NCBI RefSeq assembly: GCF_028553785.1
Contig: NZ_CP067136.1
Span: 1,894,001 to 1,958,000, forward strand
Reading direction: 5' to 3'
Length of the DNA stretch: 64,000 nucleotides
From: Paracoccus fistulariae
GTDB taxonomy: Bacteria; Pseudomonadota; Alphaproteobacteria; Rhodobacterales; Rhodobacteraceae
Shown here: in pieces, positions 27,230 to 35,034 of the stretch
Numbering within the stretch: the first letter of the stretch is position 1
Layout: each line of letters begins with the position of its first letter
Program-made: the position numbers and the translations under genes
The notes under the pieces: model-generated
What the model was told of the DNA's origin: nothing
Database searches by the model: none
The model's input: only the letters and a program-made list of their open reading frames with translations

Positions 27230-28560
27230 GAGTGTCCGGTCTTCTGTGGATGGCTGATTGGGTCCATGCTTCCTGAGAGGAGCAAGGACCATGACGATTT
27301 CGAACGAACTGCTGGACGAGCTGCTGAAAGGCTGCAAACGGCCTGAGGATCTGCTGGGCGACGCCGGACTGATGAAGGAACTGAAGATCCGGCTGATGGA
27401 GCGGATGCTCGGGGCCGAGTTGACGGCACATCTGGGCTATGAGGCTGGTGCGGAGCCGCCGGCTGAGCAGACCAACCGCCGGAACGGGATCGCGACGAAG
27501 AGGGTGAAGGGCTCGGACGGCGAGGTGCCGCTTTCGGTGCCGCGAGACCGGGAGGGCAGCTTCGAGCCCGAGCTGGTGAAGAAGGGCCAGACCCGGATCG
27601 ATGGGGTGGATGACAAGATCATCGGGCTTTACGCTGCTGGGCTGTCGGTTCGGGACATCCAGGCCCACCTGGAAGATCTTTACGGCCTGCGGGTTTCGCC
27701 CGACCTGATCAGCCGCGTCACGGATGCCGTGCTGGACGAGGTCCGCGAGTGGCAGCACCGGGCGCTGGACCGGATGTATCCGATCGTCATTTTCGATGCC
27801 CTGCGCGTGAAGATCCGCGATGCTGACAGCCGGATGGTCAAAAACAAGGCCGTTTACATCGCCTTGGGCGTCACCCGGGAAGGGGATCGCGAGGTTCTGG
27901 GGCTCTGGATCGCCGACAACGAGGGCGCGAAGTTCTGGCTGTCGGTGATGAATGAGCTGCGCAACCGGGGCGTTCAGGACATCCTGATCGCGGTCGTGGA
28001 CGGGCTGAAGGGCTTCCCCGAGGCCATCACTGCGGCCTTCCCCGAGACCACGGTCCAGACCTGCATCGTTCACCTGATCCGGCATTCGATGAACTTCTGC
28101 AGCTGGAAGGACCGCAAGGCCGTGGCGGCCGACCTGCGCCCGATTTACGAGGCCCCCACCGCTGAGCAGGCCGCCCGCCAACTGGGTGCCTTCGAGGAGA
28201 AATGGGCCGGGAAATACCCATCCATCGCCCCGGCCTGGCGCCGGGCATGGGCGGAAGTGACCCCGCTCTACGCCTTCAGCGCGGCGATCCGGAAGATCAT
28301 CTACACCACGAATGCGGTGGAATCGCTGAACCGCGTGCTGCGGAAAACGCTGAAGACCAAGGGCTCGTTCCCAACCGAGGAGGCCGCAACGAAGCTGATC
28401 TTCCTCGCCATCCGCAACTTCGAAAAGGGCGGCCGCGCGGTCCGGGAATGGGTTGCGGCCCGCAATCAGCTGGCCATAATGTTCGCAGGGCGCTTCGACG
28501 CCTGAACGTATCTGAAAACCGCATGGGCCACATCAGATACACAGAGTTTCAGACACACCC
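27228..28560 (+). mobile_element. IS256-family insertion sequence, complete
   Basis: 1333 nt with one transposase gene. The left end (GAGAGTGTCC from 27228) and the reverse complement of the right end (GGGTGTGTCT from 28560) are imperfect inverted repeats whose similarity continues about 35 nt inward (CTGTGGATGGCTGA against CTGTGTATCTGA). No target-site duplication is seen: 27220-27227 and 28561-28568 differ. The right flank is a stray fragment of the same transposase, so the junctions have been rearranged after insertion. Confidence 0.85.
27291..28505 (+). CDS. IS256-family transposase
   Basis: 404-residue DDE (Mutator-type) transposase, apparently intact. Visible landmarks: helical N-terminus ELLDELLKGCKRPEDLLG, catalytic-core segments YPIVIFDALRVKIRD (first Asp region), ILIAVVDGLKGFPEAI (second Asp, in DGLKG), TCIVHLIRHSM, and the C-terminal YTTNAVESLNRVLRKTLKTKG containing the catalytic Glu. 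Start at ATG 27291 with GAGAGGAGCAAGG just before it; an in-frame upstream opening at 27258 lies in the IS end. Confidence 0.93.
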   Translation: MTISNELLDELLKGCKRPEDLLGDAGLMKELKIRLMERMLGAELTAHLGYEAGAEPPAEQTNRRNGIATKRVKGSDGEVPLSVPRDREGSFEPELVKKGQTRIDGVDDKIIGLYAAGLSVRDIQAHLEDLYGLRVSPDLISRVTDAVLDEVREWQHRALDRMYPIVIFDALRVKIRDADSRMVKNKAVYIALGVTREGDREVLGLWIADNEGAKFWLSVMNELRNRGVQDILIAVVDGLKGFPEAITAAFPETTVQTCIVHLIRHSMNFCSWKDRKAVAADLRPIYEAPTAEQAARQLGAFEEKWAGKYPSIAPAWRRAWAEVTPLYAFSAAIRKIIYTTNAVESLNRVLRKTLKTKGSFPTEEAATKLIFLAIRNFEKGGRAVREWVAARNQLAIMFAGRFDA

Positions 28561-28621
28561 CGATGCTGACAGCCGGATGGTCAAAAACAAGGCCGTTTAC
28601 ATCGCCTTGGGCGTCACCCGG
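28561..28621 (+). repeat. 61-nt exact copy of internal transposase sequence
   Basis: Positions 28561-28621 are identical to 27818-27878 inside the IS256-family transposase (beginning CGATGCTGACAGCCGGATGG). The copy starts at the very first base after the IS right end, and both of its borders lie inside the transposase gene, so it is a relic of another copy of this element, left by deletion or recombination. Confidence 0.9.
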
Positions 28622-28860
28622 AAGCCGGTCTGCTTTTTCAGGGCGCTGCCAACCGGCGCACCGCAAACCACACATTGACGTTTACATTGGATGCCACCGC
28701 CAGAGACAACTTTCTCGCGCAACTCCGTTTTAGGATGCTGACAGGCTGAATCCCGGTGTTGCTCGATCTCCTTGAGATACTGCTCCGCCAGATCGCCCAG
28801 AAGTTCGATCTGCTCATCTTCGTCAGGATGGCTGAAGGTTGCCCGTGTCAATTTCGCCAT
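28597..28860 (-). pseudogene. Zinc-ribbon small protein, 3' truncated
   Basis: The first 79 codons (28860 down to about 28622) encode a protein with a helical start (IELLGDLAEQYLKEIEQHR) and a putative zinc site, CQHPKTEL followed by QCKRQCVVCGAPVG. The remaining eight codons are antisense transposase fragment, so the original C-terminus is missing. CxxH plus CxxC ribbons of this type are frequent in phage and integrative-element proteins of unknown role. The ATG lies 16 nt beyond the preceding small gene. Confidence 0.6.
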
Positions 28861-28876
28861 TATTGTTCAGCCAGCT

Positions 28877-28999
28877 TCACGACAACCAGGGCTTCAGTCG
28901 TTCTTCCACCCGCTGCATCTGTTTGCGCATTTCGTCTTGGGTGACGTTCTGGGCTGTCAGGTAGTCGCGTATTGCGGCCTCGGCTTCGCTCCAGCTCAC
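28877..28999 (-). CDS. Small hypothetical protein (40 aa)
   Basis: GTG-initiated gene encoding 40 residues, starting MSWSEAEAAIRDYLTAQ and ending RLKPWLS; predicted helical, acidic then basic. Its GTG overlaps the stop of the upstream 40-residue gene (GTGA), and the zinc-ribbon gene follows at once. The tight coupling and preserved reading frame support translation. AGAGAGGGG precedes the start. Family not recognised. Confidence 0.55.
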   Translation of the reverse strand: MSWSEAEAAIRDYLTAQNVTQDEMRKQMQRVEERLKPWLS

Positions 29000-29118
29000 C
29001 CCCTCTCTTGCATCGTTTCCATCATGGCCCGCGCCCTTTTCTCATCGTTGGGGTGCATCGCAAAAGGGGCGGTCATACCTGCGAAGCAACCTGGAATCTG
29101 TTCTTGCCACGTCTTCAT
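28996..29118 (-). CDS. Small hypothetical protein (40 aa)
   Basis: ATG-initiated gene for 40 residues, beginning MKTWQEQIPGCFAGM and ending MMETMQERG. GGAAAG lies upstream. It starts 19 nt after the stop of the ImmA/IrrE remnant and its stop overlaps the next small gene. Part of a phage- or ICE-like string of small genes. Function unknown. Confidence 0.5.
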   Translation of the reverse strand: MKTWQEQIPGCFAGMTAPFAMHPNDEKRARAMMETMQERG

Positions 29119-29137
29119 TTTTTCTTTCCATCATTCG

Positions 29138-29403
29138 TTATTTAACGACCCGGAGCTGGCTGCCCTTTTGAGGTCGAATGGGATCAGCGGCTAATCCGAA
29201 GGTCAGCTTCTCAATTTCGTCCAGGGGCAGATTCAAGGTGCGTGCAATCGTGTCCTTGGTTTTACCTTCCTGCCAGAGATGATCGAAAACCTGCTTCCAG
29301 ACGCGCGATTTGTCTCGATCGGTCCCGTCCGGCTCGCCGGTTCGATACCCTCTTTGGGTCAGGTCAATACACATGGATCGGTACTGCCAATCAGTCAGCA
29401 ACC
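29138..29403 (-). pseudogene. ImmA/IrrE-type protein, C-terminal remnant
   Basis: Only the C-terminal about 87 codons remain (LLTDWQYRSMCIDLTQRGYRTGEPDGTD onward). The pattern 'QYRxM..xLTQRGYRxxEP' followed by a short helical region matches the tail of HTH/ImmA-IrrE metalloproteases (COG2856), which cleave phage- or ICE-type repressors. The HEXXH protease domain and the HTH are missing; the IS5-family remnant joins at about 29403/29404. Not functional as an ImmA protease. Confidence 0.6.
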
Positions 29404-29822
29404 CCACTCGCCTTCGCCCTCGACCTTGATGCCGGTGCTGTCGATCAGCAGCTGCAGCGGCTCCTTGGAGCCGCGATACGGGATGTCCACAGCCAGGGTC
29501 TTCTGGCGGCGGGACAGGGTACTGAAGTCAGGCGCCGTCCAGTCGAGGCCAGCCAGTCGCAGCAGGCTCTTGACGAAGCCGGTCGTCTGCCTGAGCGTCA
29601 TGCCGAACAGCACATTCATCACGAGGCACGTCTGTATGGCGGAGACGCTGTAGCTCTGCTGGCGGCCACGCCTGCATGTCGGGGCGGCCTCCCGGCTCAT
29701 CTCGGGGTTGACCAGATCGTCCGCAAGCAGCGGCGCTTGAGCGACTTATTATAGGCAGGCCAGTTCATGGTCTTGTAGCCAGTTCCTGGTCTTGTAGGTC
29801 GGGGGCGCGAGTCTGCTCATGT
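29404..29822 (-). pseudogene. IS5-family transposase, broken
   Basis: N-terminal residues match IS5 transposases (MSRLAPPTYKTRNW), then an imperfect tandem duplication of about 20 nt (CAGTTCATGGTCTTGTAGC / CAGTTCCTGGTCTTGTAGG, 29762-29800, plus-strand sense) shifts the frame and brings stops. Later frames recover IQTCLVMNVLFGMTLRQTTG, LDWTAPDFSTLSRRQKTL and LLIDSTGIKVEGEGEW, the last holding the first catalytic Asp. The C-terminal half, with the other two catalytic residues, is deleted. Confidence 0.8.
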
Positions 29823-29885
29823 GCTTCAACTAACACAATGGATTCATGATATTAATCCTACAAGGGACTTGTGTGATAGAGCCTC
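29404..29885 (-). mobile_element. IS5-family insertion sequence remnant
   Basis: Carries the 5' half of an IS5-family transposase and an outer end whose inner sequence reads GAGGCTCTATCACACAAGTC on the minus strand (starting near 29885). The other end is missing: the transposase stops abruptly after EGEGEW at about 29404, where the ImmA remnant begins. It abuts ygfZ and forms the right border of the accessory region. The exact outer boundary is approximate. Confidence 0.65.
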
Positions 29886-29894
29886 TTCGACCAC

Positions 29895-30614
29895 TCATTC
29901 GACAAAAACCGCGCAGTCGCCCGCCTGCATTCCATCGCCAACCCGGTCGAAGCGCAGATAGGCGATGGCGTGATCGCGCGATTGGGTGAAGATCGTGCCG
30001 ACCTCTTTTCCGTCGCGCAGGATCGGGGTCCCGACCGGCGCCTTGCCCTCGGTCCGGACTACCCGCAATCCCTTGCGGAGCTCTGTCTTGTGCTTCATCC
30101 GGGCCGTGACCTCTTGCCCGACATAGCAGCCCTTGCGGAAATCGACGCCGTGCAGCCGGTCGAAGCCAGCCTCCAGAATATAGGTGTCATTCGGGATCAG
30201 TTCGACCAGCGTCTCGGGGATCACATGCTGCACCCGGATGGCATCGAAATCAGTGCCATCATCGCCCTGCCCGCCGTAAAGACGCCAGCCAAGCGCCGCG
30301 TGGCGCGGGTCGGTGATCGCACCGTCGGGCGCGGGGCCGGTGCCGCGGGCGACGGTCATATCCGTCGCTTCGATCTGCACATTCGAGCGCAGCTTGTACA
30401 TCGACAGGCGGCGGATCAGATCGTCGGCCAGATCCTCGTGGACATCCAGAAGCAGGGCGTCACCATCCGGCACGATCAGGAAATCGGCCAGATATTTCCC
30501 CTGCGGGGTCAGGATCGCGGCCCAGACCGGCGCCTTGGCGACGTCATTCGTCACCAGCCCCTGCAGAAAGGCGGTGCGATCCTCGCCGGTGATGCGGATG
30601 ATGCGACGGGTCAT
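29895..30614 (-). CDS. ygfZ: Folate-binding protein YgfZ (Fe-S maturation)
   Basis: 239 residues, GcvT-like fold. The signature KGCYVGQEVTARMKHK contains the conserved cysteine of YgfZ/CAF17/IBA57 proteins that assist 4Fe-4S assembly on selected enzymes. Shorter than E. coli YgfZ (326) but normal for alphaproteobacteria. Start overlaps the stop of the ABC exporter gene by 4 nt (ATGA). Confidence 0.92.
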   Translation of the reverse strand: MTRRIIRITGEDRTAFLQGLVTNDVAKAPVWAAILTPQGKYLADFLIVPDGDALLLDVHEDLADDLIRRLSMYKLRSNVQIEATDMTVARGTGPAPDGAITDPRHAALGWRLYGGQGDDGTDFDAIRVQHVIPETLVELIPNDTYILEAGFDRLHGVDFRKGCYVGQEVTARMKHKTELRKGLRVVRTEGKAPVGTPILRDGKEVGTIFTQSRDHAIAYLRFDRVGDGMQAGDCAVFVE

Positions 30615-32362
30615 TGGCTGTCTCCGAATTGCAGGGCAACAAGGCGGGCATAGGCGCCTTCCAATGCCATCAATTGGTCATGATTGCCCTGCTCGACAAC
30701 CCGTCCGGCGTCCAGAACCACGATCTTGTCGGCATTCCGGATGGTCGACAGGCGATGAGCGATGACCAGCGTGGTCCGCCCCTGTGACAGGTTGTCCAGC
30801 GCATCCTGCACCAGACGCTCGCTGGCGGTGTCCAGCGCGCTGGTCGCCTCGTCCAGAAGCAGGATCGGGGCATCGCGCAGGATCGCGCGGGCAATGGCAA
30901 TCCGCTGTCGCTGACCGCCAGACAGGGCCGAGCCGCGCGGTCCCGCCATGCTGTCCAGACTGCGCGTCGTGCCATCCACGAAATCGGTCACATGGGCGGC
31001 GTCCATCGCGCGTTTCAGCGACGCCTCATCGGCCGAGGGACGCCCCATCAGGATATTGTCGCGCAAGGTTTCGTCGAACAGCGCCGATTCCTGCGCCACG
31101 GTGGAAAACTGATCGCGCAGCACAGCCAGATCGTAATCCTGCACCGGCACATTGCCCAGCAGCACCTGCCCCTTGTCGGGGTCGGTCATGCGCGTCAGCA
31201 GGTTGAACACCGTGGATTTCCCGGCCCCCGACGGCCCGACCAGCGCGGTGGTTTGCCCCGCCTCTGCCTGAAAGCTGAGCCCCCGCAGAACCTGCTGGTC
31301 GTCATAGGACAGCCAGACATCGTCGAGCCGGATCGAGGTATCTTCGGGCGCTTCCCGGCGCGGGCCAGAGATGATCGAGGGCTTGGTGTCAAAAACCTGA
31401 TAGATCCGCTCCAGACTCGCGGCGGCGGTCTGCCATGTGCCCGCCAGCCCGCCCAGACGCCGCATCGGCTGAAAGGCCAGCGCCAGCGCGGTAAAGAAGG
31501 ACATGAAGTCACCGACGCTGCGGTCGCCCTCCATCACTTGCGATCCGCCAAGTGCCAGCACCGCGACAAAGCCGATGCCGGTGACGATATCTGTCAGGGC
31601 AGGCATCAGGCTGGCCATGGCGGCGACCTTGACCTCGGCCTGGCGGATGCGGGCCACGATCTTGGCATAGCGGCGGGTCTGATCCTCTTCCGCGCGGTTC
31701 AGCCGGATCGAGGTGATGCCGTGCAGAACCTCATCCAGACGGGTTGCACGGGCGCTGGCATTGGCGCGGTTCTGGCGTACCTTGCGGCGGATATAGCGCT
31801 GCACCATCGCGGCAGGCAGGATCAGGATCGGCGCGCCGATCAGCGCCGCGGCGGTCCAGACCGGGTCGATCGTGATCGCCACCGCAAACAGCATGATCAG
31901 CGAGATCACGTCCCGGGTCGAGCTGGTGATGATCGTCGCCCAGACCCCTTGCACGGCAATCGTATCCCCCTGAATCCGCTCGATCATGGCGCCCGGAGGG
32001 TTGTCGCGGAAAAACTTTCCATCCAGCGTCAGGATATGCGCCAGAAGGTCGGTCTGCATCTTGGTCGAAATCCCCAGAGAGATCCGGCTCAGCATCGAAC
32101 GGCTGGCCACCAGCGTCACCGCCCGCAACAGGAAGATGCCAAAGATCGCTCCGCCGACCCACCAGATCGCCCCGGCCTCCTTGCCGATGAACACCCGGTC
32201 GAAGAGCGGCTTCAGCATCCAGGAAATCAGCGCCAGGGTGGATCCCTCGACCGTCATCAGCAGAAAGGCCCCCAGCATGCCGCCGCGATGTTCCCGCAGA
32301 TAATCGGTCCACAATCGGCGGAACAGGCGGGCAGAGTTTTCAGGCTGGGTCACGAGCTGCAA
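30611..32362 (-). CDS. ABC exporter, fused permease-ATPase (MsbA-like)
   Basis: 583 residues: six-helix membrane domain (about 25-310) followed by an ATPase domain with Walker A GPSGAGKST, signature LSGGQRQRIAIARAI, Walker B ILLLDEATSALD and switch His IAHRLST. Homodimeric half-transporter of the lipid/multidrug type; MsbA (lipid A flippase) is the closest functional class, but the substrate cannot be told from sequence. Co-transcribed with ygfZ. Confidence 0.92.
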   Translation of the reverse strand: MQLVTQPENSARLFRRLWTDYLREHRGGMLGAFLLMTVEGSTLALISWMLKPLFDRVFIGKEAGAIWWVGGAIFGIFLLRAVTLVASRSMLSRISLGISTKMQTDLLAHILTLDGKFFRDNPPGAMIERIQGDTIAVQGVWATIITSSTRDVISLIMLFAVAITIDPVWTAAALIGAPILILPAAMVQRYIRRKVRQNRANASARATRLDEVLHGITSIRLNRAEEDQTRRYAKIVARIRQAEVKVAAMASLMPALTDIVTGIGFVAVLALGGSQVMEGDRSVGDFMSFFTALALAFQPMRRLGGLAGTWQTAAASLERIYQVFDTKPSIISGPRREAPEDTSIRLDDVWLSYDDQQVLRGLSFQAEAGQTTALVGPSGAGKSTVFNLLTRMTDPDKGQVLLGNVPVQDYDLAVLRDQFSTVAQESALFDETLRDNILMGRPSADEASLKRAMDAAHVTDFVDGTTRSLDSMAGPRGSALSGGQRQRIAIARAILRDAPILLLDEATSALDTASERLVQDALDNLSQGRTTLVIAHRLSTIRNADKIVVLDAGRVVEQGNHDQLMALEGAYARLVALQFGDSQ

Positions 32363-32595
32363 AACCCTTCTTCGCGGATACGTCTTCTGACAGGCTTAGC
32401 CCGGACCGGGTGCAGGCGGCAAGGCCGGGCGAAGATCGGGCACCGATGGCCGGTCCTGTCCCGTCATCGGTAACCTGCTGCATTGCAACGCATTTGCCAT
32501 CCGCCGTCGCGGGACGCAATCAAAGGCGCGAAGCCCCGTTGACCTTGCGACGCGCTGGCCCTACCGATCCTTGCGATATTCAAAGGATCCCCGCC

Positions 32596-33774
32596 ATGAG
32601 CCTTGCCGCCGGCTATCCCCTGATCGCCATTCCCGGCCCCTCGCCCCTGCCAGAGCGCGTCCTGCGCGCGGCGCATCGGATTTCGCCCGATATCTACGGG
32701 ACAGAGCTTGCGGCGACGAATGAGCATGTCATGGCGCAGTTGAAGCGGCTGGCGGGCACCACGGGCCATCTGGCGCCCTATATCGGCAATGGGCATGCGG
32801 CATGGGAAGCCTCGGCCGCGAATATGTTCCATCGCGGCGATCATGTGCTGGTGATCACCTCGGGTCATTTCGGCCGCTCCTGGGCGCAGCAGGTCAATGA
32901 AATGGGCGTCATGGTCGAAACGCTGGATTTCGGCGCCCTTCCGCCAGAGCCAGAGGCGCTGGCCCGGCGGCTTGCGGCGGATCGCGATCAGATCATCAAG
33001 GCGGTGATGGTCTGCCAGACCGACACGGCCAGCGCCTGCATGGCGGATATCCCGGCGCTGCGCGATGCGATGGGCGATCATCCGGCGCTGCTGGTGGTCG
33101 ATGCCATCGCCTCGCTGGGCTGCGCGCCGATGATGATGGATGACTGGGGGGTCGATGTGCTGATCTCGGCCAGCCAGAAGGGGCTGATGAGCCCAGCCGG
33201 TGCCAGCTTTGTCTGGTTTTCGGACCGCGCGGCGCTGCGCGGACGGACCGATCTGACGACGCCCTATTGGGATTGGCATCTGCGCGCCAATGCGACGCCG
33301 GACGCGTTGTGGCGCTTTTGGGGCGGGACGCCGCCGGTGCAAATGATCTTTGCGCTGGATGAGGCGCTGCGCATGATCCTGGATGAAGAGGGTCTGATCG
33401 CCGTCTGGGCGCGTCATGCGGCACTGGCCCGGGCCGTCTGGGCGGCGGGCGAGGCCTGGGGCCAGGACGAAAGCGGCATCCGCCTGTCCGTGGCCGATCC
33501 CGCGTCGCGCGCGGCCTCGGTCACGGCGATGCGCCTGCCCGAGGCCGAGGCCCTGCGCGCCTGGACCGCGACCCATTGCGGCGTCACGCTGGGCATCGGG
33601 CTGGGTGCCGAAGATCCGGCCAATGCGCTGCGGGTGGCGCATATGGGCCATTGCAGCGCGGGCATGCTGATGGGGGTTCTGGGCGCGATGCAGGCGGGGA
33701 TGGTCGCGCTTGGCATCCCGCATGGTGCCGGGGCGCTGGACGCGGCGGCGCGGGCGATAGCCGAACCGGCCTGA
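32596..33774 (+). CDS. Class V aminotransferase (alanine/serine-glyoxylate type)
   Basis: 392-residue PLP enzyme. PLP lysine Lys195 in SASQKGLMSP, conserved VVDAIASLGC (Asp binds the pyridine nitrogen), N-terminal IPGPSPLPERVLRA substrate loop, GNGHAAWEASAANMF phosphate-binding region. These mark the alanine-glyoxylate/serine-glyoxylate/pyridoxamine-pyruvate group; the amino donor is undetermined. ATG at 32596 is chosen because AAAGGA lies 6-9 nt upstream and the fold starts there. About 230 nt upstream separate it from the divergent exporter gene. Confidence 0.88.
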   Translation: MSLAAGYPLIAIPGPSPLPERVLRAAHRISPDIYGTELAATNEHVMAQLKRLAGTTGHLAPYIGNGHAAWEASAANMFHRGDHVLVITSGHFGRSWAQQVNEMGVMVETLDFGALPPEPEALARRLAADRDQIIKAVMVCQTDTASACMADIPALRDAMGDHPALLVVDAIASLGCAPMMMDDWGVDVLISASQKGLMSPAGASFVWFSDRAALRGRTDLTTPYWDWHLRANATPDALWRFWGGTPPVQMIFALDEALRMILDEEGLIAVWARHAALARAVWAAGEAWGQDESGIRLSVADPASRAASVTAMRLPEAEALRAWTATHCGVTLGIGLGAEDPANALRVAHMGHCSAGMLMGVLGAMQAGMVALGIPHGAGALDAAARAIAEPA

Positions 33775-33894
33775 TCCGACAATCGCCGCGATGTGCTGAA
33801 CGCGGCGGCAGAGGTCATGAGCCTTTGGCGGATCCTGAGGCCGCGTTCTGACAGCGCGAACACCCTGGCGCGATGATGTCGGCCCTGTCCGGGG

Positions 33895-34308
33895 TCAGTC
33901 CGGGGCCTTACCCTGCTCTACCGCGACGAAGGGGCCGCCCGTCGCCGGATTATAGCCGTTCTGGATCAGCCAGTCCTGCATCCAGCGAAGTTCGGCCTCA
34001 TGAGCGGCGATGATTTCCCGTGCCAGTTCCTGGATCTCGGGGCCGCGACCCAGTTCCAGCGCCGCCTTGGCCATGTCGATGGCGTTCTGATGATGCGGGA
34101 TCATGCCAAGGACGAAATCCACATCGGCATTGCCGGTGGGCTCCATCGCCATGTCATTGGGAAGATCCTGCAGACCGTCGGCATAGCCCCCTGCGGCACC
34201 GGCGTCGTTGGCGACGGGTTCCTGTTCTGCCTCTTGCGCGTAGGCGCCAAAGGCCAGCGCGAAGAAGATCGGGCTGAGCCCGGCTGCGCGACGAATTTCC
34301 TTTGTCAT
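33895..34308 (-). CDS. DUF305 periplasmic protein
   Basis: 137 residues with a signal peptide (GLSPIFFALAFGAYAQ). The mature part is the DUF305 helical bundle: MIPHHQNAIDMAKAALELG, then IQELAREIIAAHEAELRWMQDWL, with paired histidines and a methionine that suggest metal (often copper) binding. Family role is uncertain; several members lie in copper-resistance loci, but no copper gene is adjacent here. ATG at 34306-34308 follows AGGAGCTTGG. Confidence 0.85.
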   Translation of the reverse strand: MTKEIRRAAGLSPIFFALAFGAYAQEAEQEPVANDAGAAGGYADGLQDLPNDMAMEPTGNADVDFVLGMIPHHQNAIDMAKAALELGRGPEIQELAREIIAAHEAELRWMQDWLIQNGYNPATGGPFVAVEQGKAPD

Positions 34309-34403
34309 CCAAGCTCCTGACTTGCGCGTGAATTCAGCGGGTTCTGCAATATAGGCATGGGCCGGTTGCCAAAAGGAAATCACGTTTCGGACATGTCGCC
34401 GGA

Positions 34404-34970
34404 TCAGGAGGCGGGCATGCGCGCAATGGTAATGAGGCTGTTGCCATAGCGGCGCTGGTCGATCAGATCCAGCGGCGCAGGCAGGATGGGCGGGGTCGCC
34501 TCTTCCCAGACGATCGTGGCGTCGGGCGCGATCCAGCCGCCGTCAAGGGCCGAGGCGATGGCGCGCTCTCCCAGGCCCTGACCATAGGGGGGGTCGAGAA
34601 AGATCAGCCCATATCCCTGCCCGCGATTGTCGCCCAGTCGGGTCGCGTCGCGCCGCCAGATATCGGTGCTGCCCATCGCACGCGCCTTTTCGACATTGCT
34701 GCGGATCAGGGCGCGCGATTTCACCCCGTCATCGACAAAGGCGACGCGGGATGCGCCCCGCGACAGCGCCTCCAGCCCAAGGGCGCCGGTTCCGGCAAAA
34801 AGGTCCAGCACCCGCACACCGGGCAGCGGGTTTTCGGGAAGGCTGTTGATCAGCAGATTGAAAATGGCTTCGCGAACCCGGTCGGTCGTGGGGCGCAGAT
34901 GGGCGGCCATGTCGCCCTCGCCCAGTTCCGCCAGTTTCAGGCCGCGCAAGGTGCCGCCGACGATCCTCAT
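34404..34970 (-). CDS. rsmD: 16S rRNA (guanine-966 N2)-methyltransferase
   Basis: 188 residues. SAM-binding VLDLFAGTGALGLEALSRGA and the catalytic motif DPPYG (in LIFLDPPYGQGL) match RsmD, which modifies G966 near the P site of the small subunit. N-terminal MRIVGGTLRGLKL is the family start. A hairpin and the rhodobacterial intergenic element lie upstream. Confidence 0.95.
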   Translation of the reverse strand: MRIVGGTLRGLKLAELGEGDMAAHLRPTTDRVREAIFNLLINSLPENPLPGVRVLDLFAGTGALGLEALSRGASRVAFVDDGVKSRALIRSNVEKARAMGSTDIWRRDATRLGDNRGQGYGLIFLDPPYGQGLGERAIASALDGGWIAPDATIVWEEATPPILPAPLDLIDQRRYGNSLITIARMPAS

Positions 34971-34982
34971 GCCGGTTGCCGC

Positions 34983-35033
34983 CCGGGGGCTGTCTGCCCC
35001 CGGACCCCCGAGGATATTTTTGCAAAGAAGAAG
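34983..35033. repeat. Intergenic hairpin plus GAGGATATTT element
   Basis: CCGGGGGC at 34983-34990 pairs with GCCCCCGG at 34996-35003 over a 5-nt loop; then ACCCCCGAGGATATTTTTGC and AAAGAAGAAG (35004-35033). The sequence CGAGGATATTT followed by AAGAAG is found repeatedly between genes in Rhodobacterales. On the plus strand the hairpin-plus-T pattern resembles a terminator; on the minus strand it precedes rsmD. Seen once in the window. Confidence 0.6.
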
Positions 35034-35034
35034 A

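Noticed and set aside
26310..29895. A tRNA-Lys-integrated genomic island with att repeats
   Set aside because: The 3' end of the tRNA (GGTTCGAATCCTGTCGGGCT) is not repeated near 29885 and no integrase gene is present. Only IS elements and relics support mobility.
30992..32473. A 493-codon plus-strand frame, and similar long frames at 2233-4158, 15406-16899 and 52990-54498
   Set aside because: Each is the opposite strand of a well-supported gene and has the His/Arg/Gln-rich composition of antisense frames.
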